A stretch of DNA of 64,000 nucleotides from positions 1,629,514-1,693,513 of the forward strand of contig VUYV01000192.1 in assembly GCA_008711295.1 (NCBI GenBank). Reading direction: 5' to 3'. The notes beneath the pieces are model-generated. The model made no database searches, was not told the origin of the DNA, and saw only the letters and a list, made by a program, of their open reading frames with translations. Within the stretch, counting starts at the first letter, position 1; each line of letters starts with the position of its first letter. Source of the stretch: Anarhynchus alexandrinus (Eukaryota > Chordata > Aves > Charadriiformes > Charadriidae). Shown in pieces: positions 1 to 14,557 of this stretch. The position numbers and the translations under genes are program-made.

Positions 1-3000
1 ACCAGCCAAATTCATATTCTCAGATTCTGTCATGGTAGGTGTGATACGAAGATATGGAGGGAGAAACTCTCTCTACTCTTACCATCGCTTTTATAATGTT
101 GTAGCTTTTTTGCTTTTTATTTCATCAAGGCTTGTTCTAAGGAACAGAAAGTAGAGGTTAGCAGGAACCAGATATTTATGCAAAGAGGGATCTAAATTTT
201 AGGCAAGTCTTGTGTGTTACTTTTGTTATCAAAATGCCTAACCAACACCTGTCTGTAGAGAACAGAATGCCTGTTGTGACCATAGCATATTTTCATATTA
301 TAGTTCGGTTTGTGTAAAATATACATCTCTTGTAATGCGTTAACATCATGTTTCAGTAATTGAGGTACTGTCATCTCTAACAGGCAAAAGTTTGATTGAG
401 TTATTTATGGGACAGAAATAATCTATTACCGTGCCAACATCTTCAGAAATGCTTATAGAAGCATTAACTAACAGTAGTATTAACTAACAGTAGAAGTATT
501 AACTAACAGTAAAACTTCATTAGTTCCCAACATTTCTGTAAGAGACAGACAACAACCAACCTTCTACCTATGTCTTTTCTAGAGGACTGTGCAGCCCAGC
601 TCACTGTAAGCCTCGCTTCTGCCCTGAAAGCAAGTAGAGCACCTGGGACTTGACCTCCTCACCAGTGCTCTTATCCTTTGTGTCCACCTCACTGGCCTCC
701 CATGGAAGGCTTTCTAAATAAATCTTCGCTTGAGTACTTAACAGATGACTTTCTTTGAGAGCCTTTGTGCAGCTGACCCAGAGTTCTGATAACCACGGAT
801 CTGCTGACCCTACTATACAGGGGCTGCATTAGATGCAAAAGGTGGACAAGCTGGTGAAATGAAGGCTCCTTGCCCCTTCCCCCCTAGACTATTCACCGAC
901 AAAAGAGCAAAGTAAAATCCTATATACAGTCACTAGCTACAATGCTAACTCTTCCAAATCTGAATTTTTATTAAAACAGTAGGGGGTGAAAATGACTGGG
1001 CTAAATGCAGGTGAGACAGGCCCCTTGAGAACTACGGTAAAGGAAAGGCGAGTAAATCAATATGTGCCATGGGACAGCATAGTGTCTGAAATGGCATGAT
1101 AATGGCAGCAGCTGAAGCTTGTATTGATGCGGCAGAAAATGCTTTTTGCTCCACTGATGACTGTTGTTCAATTTCCAAAAATACAGAAAGTTCTCTTTCA
1201 TTATTAAGAATTAGCCAGAAGGTGTCTGTATACCACGTACAAATGTTTACAAATCGTTAGAACAGTCATTTGTGTTACAGAACACTAGTCCTACGATACA
1301 TGCACAGGAAGGTCAGTGAGTTATTTAACAATTGTGTTTTACTTATGAAGGAAATGGGGAAACAATGATCTAATCCATTTGGTCTTAATAGTGAAATTTA
1401 CTCTAGAACGTAAAAAAGGGTTTAGCCTATTTAAATAATGGCTGTGATTATAGCACACTAATACAGTGCATTCTATACTACATAACATGTTATGAATAGC
1501 ACGCTGAGTGATTTTTTTAGTATATGTAAATTACTTAGAAGCACAAAGGATGCATCTCTGAACTGTTTTTGTAGAGCTGATTATAGGTCTAACTGCTACA
1601 GGAGGAGGCTGAAAGAGCTTTGTTGAGGGGCATTGATTGATTAATAAAGAGTGCAGCAGCAACAGACATAACATTGCAGTTATAGATTTTCCATACTTTA
1701 TCTTCAGGGCTTGTAAAGATACAGTGGTGATCAGATGATGAGGTTTTCTTTCACCTTGCAGTAACGCACAACAAATCACGGCATTCTGCAATGCCACAAA
1801 ACAGCTTTTTGCAGAACACCGAGTAAAAGAAAACTCCTCCACAATCACGACTTTACAGTTAGACATTGTCCTTTTTCCTTCTAAACTCCTTTATGAGAGA
1901 TGCTTCCAACAATAATTTAAAGTAATGTCCCAAATTTAGAAACAAAGTGGGAACTGTACATTCAAACACTTAGGGATTCTATTTTTATTAAATTGGAAGT
2001 GTGAGTGGAAAGTCACATGTGAAGCATGCGTCGATTTTATTCCTGCTGATAGATATAGAAGTTTTGCTGAAGAAACCTGTATTTGGATTCAAAGTTAGCC
2101 AGTACAATGGCCTATAGTTAAAAATCATATTTATTAGAATAAGACAGTAGCTTTGTGTACCTGGTTAACAAAGAGAAGGTATAAACAGACCCAGATCAGC
2201 ATGTGACCAGAATATATCTGAGTTGATTTTTTTATGTGAAAGTCAAATCCTGGCTGGGAAAACACCCCGTTTCAGCTATAGGAGGGCCAATCACATGGGC
2301 ACTGCTGGAAATAATGTGGGTTCTTATTCACTAGCTGTCATTTTGCTGCACCCTTGTAACAAACATCTAAATAGGGACAGAGAAAAGAACTGCCACAACA
2401 GACAAATGTTGTCTTTACCACAGAACTTCTTTTAAGAGGCATGTGTGTTGGAATAGGTGCTTTGAAGATTTTTGCATTATTACGTGCCTTTCCAATATAT
2501 CTGCACTTGCCCAAGTGGGTCCTAAGTTATTTGAAGTTTAGTTTAGTAAAAGTTTAATAGTAAGTTGGTTTGCGGCTGCTGTCAAATCCACTGATCTTTC
2601 TGTGGTTTTAAACCCATTTTTAATAACATTTTGTCTTTCACTTGGTGATGTGAAAGATCTGTACAAATGGGATATTGAGTGTACTCAAATTCACAAAGAC
2701 ATAAAACAGATGGAAGAAGTAGGTAAAATATAAGATTAATAAAAACTGCTAGAAGGTTTTCAGACAGTAGTTTGTTCTTTTAATTTACAATAGCCCTTTC
2801 ATGCTTACGTTCTTTTTGTTCTGAGTTTAATTCACAACACGCCCTCTTTTATCCATTTGCAATATAAACTAAGAATCAGAACAGAGCACATGACGTTCTT
2901 ACCAAACAGTCTTTTATATTTGTAGGTACATATATTTTAGAGACTATTATAGAACAAAATCTAGAACAAAATTATTTTTAAGAAAAAACCTGCTTTTAGA

Positions 3001-3600
3001 GGAAGTGTCTCCTCAAGGATAATTACCTTTTGCCAAGCTGCAATTTAAATTATCGGTAGTATTCCTCAGTTCCTAAAACTCCAGTGAAATTTTACTCTGA
3101 AACATTTAACTTGTTCCGTTCAGTTTCAGGGATGATTTTAATTTAGTCTTGGGTGAAGTGATCCATATACATATATCTGTAAATGTAAATACAAATACGT
3201 ATACCCACATATATGTGTACTTAAGTCCCTAAGCACTTTTTCAGGATAAATACTGCAATAAGAAAACATGAGGTGAGTATCTATCTTTGATACGTGTTTC
3301 TTTGAGGTGCGAGTAGAATGCGGAGTAACAGTCATTGGATTTCTGTATGGCACTTGTGCTTAAAAAAAGCCATGTATTCAACATTAGTCCAGATCTCCTC
3401 ACTTCTCTCTGTAAAAGTTGTCACTGAAAAATGCCTCACAGTCAGAACATCATCGCTAATGATAGTTTCCATTTTCAGCATGTATTAAAGAAAACCCTTT
3501 TGTTCCACATACAGCCCACACAATGACGCAGCATTCAATGATCCTAATGTTGAAAACTTAAGTGAATTTTCATTAGAAATTTTAAATTGTGTCCAGTTCT
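1..3600. other. Non-coding AT-rich DNA
   Basis: Apart from the tandem repeat at 463-511 I see no feature. The longest frame (1531-1866, minus, 111 codons, true ATG) has no signal peptide, domain or codon pattern that I can support as a gene. Confidence 0.6.
463..511. repeat. Three-copy short tandem repeat
   Basis: The 14-base word ATTAACTAACAGTA occurs three times, at 463-476, 479-492 and 498-511, with spacers of 2 and 5 bases. A small, nearly perfect local duplication. Confidence 0.9.
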
Positions 3601-3669
3601 TCAGCTGGTGTAAATTAGCATTGCTCCACTGAAGCAAGTGGAGGTACGAGAGTTATAACACCAGAGGAT
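3601..3669. repeat. Ancient dispersed repeat remnant with palindromic core
   Basis: An imperfect palindrome: the left arm begins TCAGCTGGTGTAAATTAGCA and the right arm ends in ...AACACCAGAGGA, with a centre around CACTGAAGCAAGTGGAG. The same 'CAGCTGGTGTAAATTA' word recurs at 47442. It resembles a repeat family common in reptile and bird DNA whose copies fold on themselves. I cannot name the family with certainty. No coding content. Confidence 0.5.
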
Positions 3670-4722
3670 TTTAGCTTATGCTTTTTATTTTTGTGATAAT
3701 CTGGAGTATGATACAAAGTAAGACCTGCCATATTCTAGGTAGGAAATGAGTTGAGATGGTCCAGTTCCTGCTGTTCAGGTACCTACCTTAACAAGCAAGT
3801 GCTCATGTTGAATCCGTTCTGTGTATAACACCAAAAACTTGATTTTGGAATCTCAGAGGCATCAGGAGCATCAAAGTCATACAGTTACAAATAAATAAAC
3901 AATGTTGTGTAATTAGCTATCTCTGTGATATGAAAAAATATAAGCACATGTAGGCATAATGCATTCCAGATTTTGCATAGGATTTAGCAGCAGTCTGTTT
4001 CAAGTATCAGCAGAGAAAATTCTTTTCTATTGACCCAACAAGAAAACAGTGTGAATTCTAAGATCAATTGCTTGCCAACATATTCCAGCTCTTTTTAAAG
4101 ATAAATATGCATACATTTATGTTTTAAACTTTTAAATTACTTTTATATGATGATCTTAAGTATATTTCCAGACTTTGATTAATATGTGGCAGACAGTATT
4201 TCTGGGATCTACAGGGATCAGACTATCCCACTCTTAAAATGAAACCGCGTTTGTGACGCAAGACGGCAACTATTTTTAAGTGCACAGGAGCACTTCAAAA
4301 CAGCTTAAAATGGGAAATGAAAAATTCTAGTGGAGACTTCAGGTGAATTTATTAACTACATTGTTACTGCCAGGAATATGATCAGAATAAATATTGAAAG
4401 ATTTCGTATGCCACAGCAGTGCCTGTTAGTGTCATCCTGAGGCATTGTTTTAGTACTGAATCTGAGAGGAGAGACACTCACGCTCTGTATCAACACTGTG
4501 TCCTGGGAAGGAATAAAAAGCCAGTTCCTCACGGCAAATACTGAACACTACCGGCTTGCCAGGTCCTCTGTGGCACTGGACTCTTAACATGGAAAGCAAA
4601 TAAAACAGGAACTGTTTTGCAAGTAGATCCACTCAGCACTTTGGTATATTAGCAGAGAGTTCCAAAAGGGATGGAGGAGAATGCTTATTTATCTTGGCTT
4701 CATTAAATACATTTGCACAATT

Positions 4723-4766
4723 TAAAAAAAAAAAAAACACCAAACAACAAAACAGAACAAAAAAAG
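4723..4766. repeat. A-rich tract with CAAA units
   Basis: Fourteen A followed by ACACCAAACAACAAAACAG-type sequence. Similar A/C tracts occur at 40572, 42941 and 55070. Confidence 0.8.
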
Positions 4767-6571
4767 CTTGTCTCTGACAGACTTAAAGCATGTTTGCATC
4801 TCAATAGAGTTCAGAAAAACTCTAAAATAACTAAACTTAGCTACCCCTGTGGTGGTGCCAAGATCAGTTGTATTCTCTAGAACTGTTTGCCAACATCTGC
4901 TGGAACAGTCTGAAGGGGTGAAGTGGATTTATACTTCACTGCTCAACTTTATTTCCAGATCCACGTCTTTTACTCCTTCCTCTCCTCCTTTCGCTCTGCA
5001 CCTGTGTGCTTCTCCTTCCCCAGCAGTCTTAAAACTCCTAATAACTGTTCAGATTCACTGTGCCCTGTCAGACTTTGATTTTAAGTTACTCACTCCCTGG
5101 AGCTTTTACTTTAATACAAACAAGAGCATACAAATAGAGCACTTTGTATTTCTTTCTCCTAATGGCACGCAAACCTGCCTGGCAGGGGTGATGGCTGTTG
5201 GCACCCAGACCATCTATGCTCCTTCCTCCCTTTTGCTCTCCCATTTGCCTACTGATCACGTTTTGTTGGGAATGATGCAAAGCAGGTAGAGTAGAATAGG
5301 TTCATTGGATTGAGCAAATGCTAAAGGAGAAAGTGGCAATAAAATACTTAGCCTCTGCTTGTGATGTCTGGATTCCTTCGGGAGACCTCATTAGAATAGA
5401 AAAGATTTTATTATAATGATATCAAAGGAAAAAAGTGGTGTGCTTCAGTGAGAAATGCATTTTCTGCTCTTGATTTTCCGTCTGTTGAAGACTACCTCAG
5501 GTCACTTCTCACTGTTCAGCTCTTACAGAAACAATATTGTATTCCTTATGCCAATTGTTAGTTGTAGAGGAACCAGAACAGAAGAGGTGCTGTCTTTGGA
5601 GGTTCTTGGCACTTTGGCATATGCTTGTCATACAGACTCGATGCTGCAGCAACGAAGAAACATTAGCTCAATGTTCAGAAATACTATACTTCTGTCTATA
5701 AGAGGCATTGGTCTCCACTTCGTTTGTAGGCGGAATTTGAGGTGTTGATTTTTAACGAGCAGGGCTTTCGCGCTTCAAGTTGAACCTCCACTGCAACCAC
5801 TGAAATCACTTGGGACTCTGACATTCCTATATTAGTTCTTAATTGTGGAGTTTGCTGTGCTCCAGTGGAATTCAAGATTGTTGACCTTCAGGGCTTACTG
5901 TGAGGCCTATCTCTTCTCTCGGGCAAAAAAGGATTAACTAGGAAGGGGGAGTTATTAGGAGCAGGTGAAAGACCTTTTTTTTTTTTAACTTAACATTGTG
6001 TCATTCTTGGCACATAGTATACACTAAAATAATGGGTAAAGATTATATATTTTGTTCATGCATTTGCAGTGCCAAAACACCACATGTGATAATCCAAAAG
6101 CTGAAGAATTTTGAAATATCCATTTAATTTTACTTTAGTGACCATACTAGCCTGCTGCATGAGGAGGCAGTGCTGTGGACTTAGGGTATGGTTGAGCATT
6201 TGATACAGAAGAGGGACCACAGAGAATGATTTTCCTGCGCAAACTTTAATGAAGATAAGGAGAAAGCAATGCGAAACTCAGTCATGTACTGCAGCCAACA
6301 GGGATTTTGCTTTTCACTGCGTCTATATGGTTTTGAGTCCCTGCGTCTTTAATGATTTACATCGCTGAAAAGCTTTTTAGAACTGCACATGCAGACGATT
6401 TCTATTGGAGCACCACCAAAAAGTCTGTGTAAGCACAATATGCAGGGAAAAACCTGTCTTGAAAATATTATCCTGTGGGGAAAAAACAAAAAAAAAGCCG
6501 GTGTACTGCAAAGGATTTCTGTCCTTTCCTGGAGTCATGACACTTTGTTAATATCAGGGCTGCGCAGACTG

Positions 6572-6595
6572 ATTTATTTATTTATTTATTTATTT
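6572..6595. repeat. (ATTT)n microsatellite
   Basis: Six uninterrupted ATTT units. Confidence 0.95.
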
Positions 6596-7365
6596 AGGGA
6601 AGGAGTAGAAAAGGATCAGCCTAGAAGCAGAATGGAAGACTGTAGGAGTAAAATAACCTACAAAACACATAGGTAACATTTCTTCTCTCTTTCCCATTCA
6701 TACCTCCTCCGTTGTCTCCATGTGGTGCTTTATAGTTAGCACTGAAACTCCCATTTTCATATAGGGTTATTTTTTTGTTCCAGTAAAGCCAAAACCATTT
6801 TGACTCAAGAAGGTTGTATTATGCAGTGCCATGAGATTTATACTTCTCCCCCACCTCTCCTGTTAGCTAAAGCTGTTTTGTAATACATTAAATGGTACAA
6901 CACAAAAGATCTAATAGAATCTGAAATAGCTTGGGTTCTTAGAAATATGTAAAACTCCGCATAAAATGAATATTGCTAAAGCTCTGTCCGATTTCCATAT
7001 TCTTTCCACATTGTATTTGTGTATAATAGGCTTCCAGGAATGTTCATGACCTTACAGCTGTCCCTTTTGTTTACAGTCCAGTGCTCTGTCCTTGAGATAT
7101 GTTGCACACAGAATGAAGACAAAATCATGGCTTCAGGCCTCCACCTCCCTCCTCTGGAAAAAATAAATAAAGCCTATATAGGAGACATTCTCCAGTCAGT
7201 ACTGTTGCAGATACATATGAGTGATTAAAACCTGGGAAACAATTATAGATGGTAATAAAAGAAATGAAACTCAAAGGGGAATATAGCTTTTTCTCAGGAA
7301 CTTCCAGGAAAAAGCCTGTTAATTTTTTTTTTTAAATTATCAAAGCCACTTACCTTTCTCACCTA

Positions 7366-7438
7366 AAAAATAAACACAAAAAAATAAAAACATAAAACCA
7401 TAACAAAATAAAAACATAAAAACCATTAAAAAAATAAA
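7366..7438. repeat. A-rich low-complexity tract
   Basis: Repeated AAAATAAAAACATAAAA-like units, with a near-exact internal duplication of 'AAAATAAAAACATAAAA' (about 7379-7396 and 7405-7421). Confidence 0.8.
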
Positions 7439-10400
7439 CATTTCCTAGCAGTTTGACTTGATATTTTAGAAGATCCTTTTCTTTTTGAAGAGACTGAATC
7501 CTGCTCACACACAAGCAGCCGGTTCCTGTTTTGGTGTCGGACTTAGCAGACAATCAACACGCCTTACAATACCACTTCTCTAGCATAATGGTGATGGTGA
7601 TGTTGCGTTTATTTTTGCTGCCATGCAAATTTTCATTCTCTTTGAGTAAATGTATTTTTCTGCTGATATTCTGCTTTCTGGCAGGTGCTCAAAACTTCCT
7701 TGTTCAAATGTATTTGCAGATGGCACAGTCATGGGTTCTGTGTGGTGTCTGAGTCGACAGTGCACAGCCTGGGACAAAATTACAATCGCTAATTATTTTA
7801 AAACGAAGGGCATATGTGAGATTTCAATATCAAACGTCTCGATACCAGCAGTGCTGTGCACAAGCATTACCTAATGTAACTCTCTTTATGAAGTTTTGGG
7901 GCTGAATTTGGCTGAGTTTGTAACTGAAGGATATGACAGTGAGTATCCAGAACAGCCGTGGGTTTGGCTAAGAGCCCCCTACGTGGAGGCTGGCCCAGAG
8001 AAATACGAACAGTGCTGTGCAGGTAAAAGAGCTGTGCAGTAATGCTGAGAAGCGCAATGGCTTCTTGATGTTAGATTAATGTCCAAAACATTAAGATTTT
8101 TACTCCGTTTTCTTCCTACACTAGAAAATTTTGTTAAACAAATGGGATGGATGTCTGACGATTATGTATTATGAAATAATCGTGGGACTCATAGTGTAAA
8201 CTCAATTAATTAAGATTGCAGTTTAAATTTCCTTGAAATTCCTAACTATTTGTGAACATTCAGATCCCTGTTTTTCTGCGGGGTTTGAAGTTCATGAATG
8301 ATTTGTAACTGCAGGAAGGTGGAGCTGCTCAAGTTAATCAGGTCTTTTTGGAGACACCAAGCAGCTAGTTCAAAGTGTTGTTCCATATCGGGACAGTAGT
8401 TTTGTGTGTACACGTACAAGCAGCACTACTGGTGAGGACTGTTTCACAGCTCTGCTGACATTCCTGAAGTTCAGCATTTGCTAGGTTGTAAATAGATCTA
8501 CAGACATACCAACTGCATGCTTCTAAACTTCTCCAAAATCCCTGGCCAGGCTGCAGACGCCATCATTGGCGCACTTCCTGGCACAGATTTTCTATCTGAC
8601 ACCGTTACTTAAAAGGAGGGTCTTTCAGCTCCCCTCCCCTTGATTTCCAGGACCAGTGTTAGCCTGCCAGGGCACTTAATAAGGTTAATTATCTCTTTTT
8701 CCTGCCCTCCATCTGGTGGACTAGTTTCAGCTGTACAGTCACAAACATAAACAATGAAATCAACACATTGTGGAGAGGGATTTTAAGCGCAAACCCTCTG
8801 CTTTAGCATGAAAAATGGACATATTCAGATAGAACAGTCAGCTCTCCCCTGTCATTTTCTGTGTCTCTCCTCAGCGCTTGCAGTTATTCTTTAGGATTTG
8901 GGTATGTGTCCTTTCAGGATTTGTGAGTTCCTTCTCTTCAAATACCTCTTTAGTTAAGGCTCTCTCCTTCAAACGTGGAGTGTCTCTCTGACCTTTTTCA
9001 GTCAGCATCTTTCAATGTCAGGAGTTTTACAGATTAAAAAAATACTTTTCTCCTCATACAAAACTTGACCTTTTCAGTGTTTTTCTTGGCCCTCCTCAAC
9101 TTCAGGTGGAGTTCATAAACAGTATGTTATTGGATTTCCCAAATTATCAGAACTCTTCCTATTATTTATTGGGTAAATAAGTAGGTGTGTATGACATTTA
9201 AATGAGTAAAAATGCAGCCCTTTTCCAAAACAACTTAAGTGACCCAAAAAGACAACACTGGGATCTAAAACCACAAGCAAAAATGTCAGTAGGAAAAAAT
9301 ATAAAGAGTAAGTCACGTCACTTGTAGTTCAGCTGTATCATGTTATCTAGTTTTTATTTTTATCAATTTTAATAATTGCATATGTGAGATTTACTGAAAG
9401 GTGATCTAAAGAATCAGTGTCTGGTGAGGTTTTTTTAGGGAGAGTACTGTGTTTTGTCCAATGCTTTGGTTAACAATCCTGTCTCAATTTTTTTTCCATT
9501 TTTCTCTTCATTCATTCAATGGCGCTCGGTTTTTTATTGCTTGTCTCCCTCATGTGAGGGCAGGGCATTTACTTCCACGTACCACATTGTCTGAAAATAA
9601 TAGTGAAAAGGCATATGAACTGTAAAGAAATCTCCCTTGAAGTCTTGAAGGCAAGCTCTGGGAAATTTTAGGGTGGATGTCAAGACAGATACATGCACTG
9701 TATGTTCATGGGGGCGATTAGTATCACATGAGCCTACAGAGTCCATATTCTAGCAGCTGATACAGAGCTGCTGAAGCTAAAGAAAAATATGGACAGGAAG
9801 AAAAATCAAATAGTAAGAAAACCATCTTGAGCAAAAGGCTAATAATGGAGAAGATACATAGCATTCTTGCTTTCCAGTGGCTCTGCCAAGCTGTGGTATA
9901 AGGGACTAGAAAGATCTGAATTCCTAAGTTTCAGAGAAAAGTTGTTGAAAAAGTGTTCTGCTTCTGCAAACCGTGCAATGTCCTGGAGTCCAGTTCCTGC
10001 TGCCACAAAAGTCAAAGTCACTGTCTGAATGAGATCTTGCTACATGGCTCTGAAATGTATTTTGAAATACCCTAATATATGGAAATATACTCTGAAGTAG
10101 ATAAAGATGCTGCTTTAATTAAAGTGCTGGTTATTAGCAGTTTAGCAGTCACACGGTAAACGCGTGTGGGTGCTCGCCATGGAGGTCCCTAGTATGGCGT
10201 AAGGACCAGTTACGTCTTATTCATTGTTTCCAGAATTCTACTAATGAAGGTGCAAAGAGATATTAGGTATGACTTATAAATTATTTTTGTAAAATACACA
10301 TATATATTTATAAGAAGTACAAGGACCTATCCTTTCCCTGCCGAGCTGCGCACCTTTTATTCTCATTGTGAATTTATTAGTAGTGCAGGATGTTCAGCAG

Positions 10401-13400
10401 TACAAAAGAATGTGCTTTTTATCAGACAGACTTCTGGTAAGTTCTTGTAAGTCATTCTATCTTCATTTTAAGGGAAAATGCTGCTCTTCCATTTTGAAAT
10501 ACAGCTAAATGAGAAACGTTGAAAGGCAGGCATCCATGAGATACGCCACTGACACAAGTGAAAGCTGGAGGTGGTCCAGGGGCACACATTCAACGAATGT
10601 TACTGTCATTCCAGAAGAGGAGGAACTCATCACATTCACAGGGGGTTCAGCAGCATCCTCAGACCAACAGGCTCAAGGGAGTGGGTATCAACATGGACCC
10701 TTCTGACTGGCAGTTAATTTGATGAAACTTTATTTTTTCCTCCCAAGAACTTCTGGCTGAGGAAGAGATGTATTGCCTCCTATTTTCCCCTCTCAAGGTA
10801 TTTTGCTACAACTTACCCCTACTAGAGATGAATTGCATAGTTGGGTTCATATTGTCAGTTTGCCTTTTCACTCCTCAAAAGTAGTTCAAATAAGCTAAAA
10901 ATTTTATATGTCCCTTTATTTGGCATATCAGTGTGGAACTGCATACGCTTGGTGAACTTTAAAACTCAGATTACACATAAACCGGTGTATATGTTTCTGT
11001 CAAATGAGCAAATGGAAACTAGAAAGCAGCAGCATTTCTGTGGCCAGCATTTAAGATGCTTAGGATGCTGGAAAGAAAAAATAATGGAAGCACTTGTCAT
11101 AAGCTGGAAAATAGATTTAGTGCGTATAACATGACTAAGGTAAACAAACAAGATCAAACAAGAGCTGAGCAGGCTTCTGTGTAACCAAATGCCACATGAA
11201 GTGCAACTGCTTAGAGGATTCTGTGAGAAGGGAAACGAAACTGAGCAGACGAGACAGGCAACAACATAGTCTAAGTTCAGCATTTTCTGACGACACTGGA
11301 GATTGCACTCATTTTGGCATCTGATTTGGTGTTTTCCGCTATTGAAAATGAGCTGGAGAAGTGCGTTGTGTGCACGCCTTGCACCTGCGGTGGCAGAGTC
11401 TGCAGATTCCAGATTAAACATGCTCTTGGCAAACAACTAACGTCCAGTTCTTCATGCGCAGTGATTCACCAGGGTGGAAGTCAGGAATATTTAAGAGTTG
11501 GGTTGTCTGTATTTTTATGTCAAGTGTCTCAGGGTTGATATTTGATATTTTTCCTTTGTGATTGCTTGCTTATTTAGTGGAATAAATTTGATTTTTCTCT
11601 TATTTTATTCTTCTATTTGTGTCCTGGGGTTTTTCTGTATGATGAACTGTATGATATATATTAGGCTAGAAATGCAGACAGCATTAGTGAATAGTATTAT
11701 CGTCCCATTCTGATATTCTCAGTGAGCAGTAAAATAAGGGGAGGTTACTTTGCAGTATAGTGAGTACAAGCACACATTGCAAAGTTGCTAACACACTGTA
11801 ATAGTATAACATCCTATTTTTATTGTACAATAACCTTCTCATATGAAAAAGCCCTCATTCAACTTCTTGTTATACATAGAGGTACAGGTTAATACCGCGA
11901 CAGTCAGGGAAATGCAGTAAGGACCACTGCTGACATGCAGATATTTTGGAAGGAAGTGTTAGGGCACAAGAAGTATCTTGGTTTTCAGCATTTGTTTTTC
12001 TTTAATCCAACTTTTAGCCATCCCCAAGTGTATGCCCTGCCTGTCCACTATGGTCGCAGTTCAGTCACTTGAGCTTAGCTTTCTGGCACTTTTGAACCCT
12101 GGAAGTTTGATACCACTCTATGGTTTAAAATTATCCTTACAAGGAATATTAGATTTTCTTTTACATATTTATTCCTTTAAATGGGAAAATTGATGACAGC
12201 AAAGTCTAACACCCACAAGGTCAGCTTGCAAGACAAAAGTGGAGAACTATGAGGAAATTTTGTGGGCTTCTTTCTGTTTTATCACTTATAGTCTAGGGAA
12301 GAATGAATATGATAGCTGTAATGTTCTCAGGATGTGTCTTAATGCTTTTATAACCTACTATGTTTTAAGGTGATAAGCTGGAATACCTGCAAAACATACT
12401 GAAAACTGAGTTGCGAGGATTGTTCTTTACTATCCTTTGGGCAGTAAGGTAAGGGCCATCTGCAGAAGTCATCAGAGAGTCTTTGCATTGGTCAGCTTGT
12501 ATTTGTTGAAAGCTAAAAATATTTTTCCAGTCCTTATCTGTGAGGTTGTAGTCAGGAGATGCTATGCAGAAGAAAGGGCCGTTGATCAGGTTTAAATATC
12601 ACCAGAACAAAAAGTAGTCAAAATAAAGCCTACTGAAAACTGCCTTCCAGGAACCACAGTAGGTAAAACTGGTGACACAAATCCCTCCTCTGGTACCTTT
12701 GTGCTAGATTTGAAGCTTTGTAGAATATATTCACTTGTACTCTCCTCAGCAGCACAGTCCTGTATCCTGACAGCTGAGTAATGTTCTGCTCACGTCTTCC
12801 CTTGTAAAATGAAAAAAGTAGATAATTTAATATAGATGTGACAAGCACAAGATAGATTTCTACCCAGCACAGTTCACTGCTGAAAGTATTAGGTTGAAAA
12901 CCTTCTTTAAAGATAACCAGATTCTTAAGTTGTACCCCATCACCACCCACCTCCTCCCTCCACAATTAACCACAATACAGAGAAAACTTTAAACTAAAAA
13001 TTAAATTTATTCTTTGATCATTCCAGTATGAGAAAATATTTTCTGTCTATTGTTCCAGAAAATAAACCAATGTCTTTTATTTCTGCCGAACAGCAGGTTT
13101 TCTGCGAGGCATGCTAGACACATTTTTCTGTGTTTCCAGTGCAAATTTTTTTTGGTCCATCACTGCTTTGCTTTTCTGTAGTTTTTACTCTCCCCTGAAC
13201 CACAGAAGCAGTTCTGTGCTACTTCTTGTGGCCGTTGTGGTTGGGGACTAAAGTAAGCTTATTGCCTTCTTAGGCAAAGCATGACAAATTCTGTCACTCC
13301 AAATTACGTTTCCGAGTATGGCAGGATATGCAGTCTGATTTCACCGGCTTCTTAAAAGCAACACGTTGAACAATTCTTATGCCTACCTGTGCATTAGTAA

Positions 13401-14481
13401 AGGGTGACTGAATACACAGCGTTGTTGTGCTGTCCTGATGCTGCAATATTAGTCTGTAACCTGTACTCTGGTATGCAGCCCGTTTATGTTCCCCTGCACC
13501 ATCAGTGCTACCTGCTCTTACAGCCTTTCTGCTCCAGCTGTAGGGGGACTGTGTGCTCCAAGCAAGCTATGCTGCCGCTCTGTTCCTCTCAGCCAGCGAG
13601 GCACCTCCTTGTCTCCAAGACAACTCAGAAGCGAAGCAGAGCTGTGGCTGGTGTGGGAAGTCTATGAGTCTTTGAGGGATGACGTTGCGTTGAGGTGAGG
13701 AGAGTTTAAGAAGGGATCCAACACCATTGCGGAAGCTGCATCCTTGGTAACGGCAAAATCAGATTGACTCAGGAAAGACAGAGGTTAGCATGGGATTCAG
13801 CTCCCCTGAATGAGCTTTTTCCAAAATCTTTAATAGTATCATGGATTTATTAGTATTGTTACACTTTCTTTTAAAATCGGTGTTGTAAAAGATCCAAATG
13901 GTTGTGACCCATCACTAAATTGATTTTATAGTACCTATTTCTGTCTAAAGTTATCCAGTAGCAGAATTTAAAACTTTAGAACAGTGTTTCAAAAGTATTG
14001 AGAATAGGCCAATTTTTTTTATTAAGTTAAGAGCAGACTTCTTATTGACTTTAGCGGGTAAAATGTTAGCCTACTGCCAAACATTAAAGAAACCTTCACA
14101 TTTGCCGCTTCTAGGCATTGACCAGAATGTATCTTTCAACCTGAAGTTCTTAATGCACAATTATCTATGTCAAAGGACTAACTTTTTCCTGTGCAGTTGA
14201 TGTGGTACGTCAACGCTGCACCTATCAGATTCCTCCAGCGTGCTCAAATCTCCCAACGTAGAGCAAGGAATACAAATTAAAAGGCTGAATGAAAATGACC
14301 TCTCTTCATGTTTCACCAACATCCCGCTTACAAATGATTCAAATTCACTAGTTAAGGAGAGAACTAATCTTTTTAAACTTAAAGGGATATTTTAATCTAA
14401 GAACACTTTAACAGCATTACTAAAAAATTCATAACGATTGACTGTTTGCCCAAACTTGTAGTGCTGTACTATTGACTCTGC

Positions 14482-14557
14482 GTTCAGCCCTGCACAGATG
14501 GTAACTCCCATTCACTTTGATGGGAGATTTGCCTGGGGTAGGACTGCAGAATTGATG
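14482..14557. repeat. Ancient dispersed repeat remnant with palindromic core
   Basis: The core 'AACTCCCATTCACTTTGATGGGAGATT' (14502-14528) is a near-palindrome. It is flanked by CTGCACAG on the left and by GACTGCAGAATT on the right, which extend the symmetry. The shape (CTGCA ... ACTCCCATT/GATGGGAG ... CTGCAG) matches an old amniote interspersed repeat that I recognise by pattern but cannot name. Non-coding. Confidence 0.5.

Larger units (their letters stand above)
3670..14481. other. Non-coding AT-rich DNA with simple repeats
   Basis: It holds the simple repeats at 4723, 6572 and 7366. The plus-strand frame 4849-5289 (146 codons) opens on GTG, and the minus-strand frame 10966-11436 (156 codons) shows no known domain; neither is accepted. 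A weak trace of the palindromic repeat class may lie at 5785-5825, and a weak antisense-LINE-like stretch at 9000-9115. Confidence 0.55.

Noticed and set aside
4849..5289. 146-codon plus-strand frame
   Set aside because: Opens on GTG, not ATG; no domain, no splice context; composition as expected by chance.
9000..9115. Possible antisense old LINE stretch
   Set aside because: Only short, scattered similarity (TTTTCTCCTCATAC, CTTGGCCCTCCTC); not enough in order.
10966..11436. 156-codon minus-strand frame
   Set aside because: Long but with no recognisable domain or coding pattern; overlaps an unrelated plus-strand frame.
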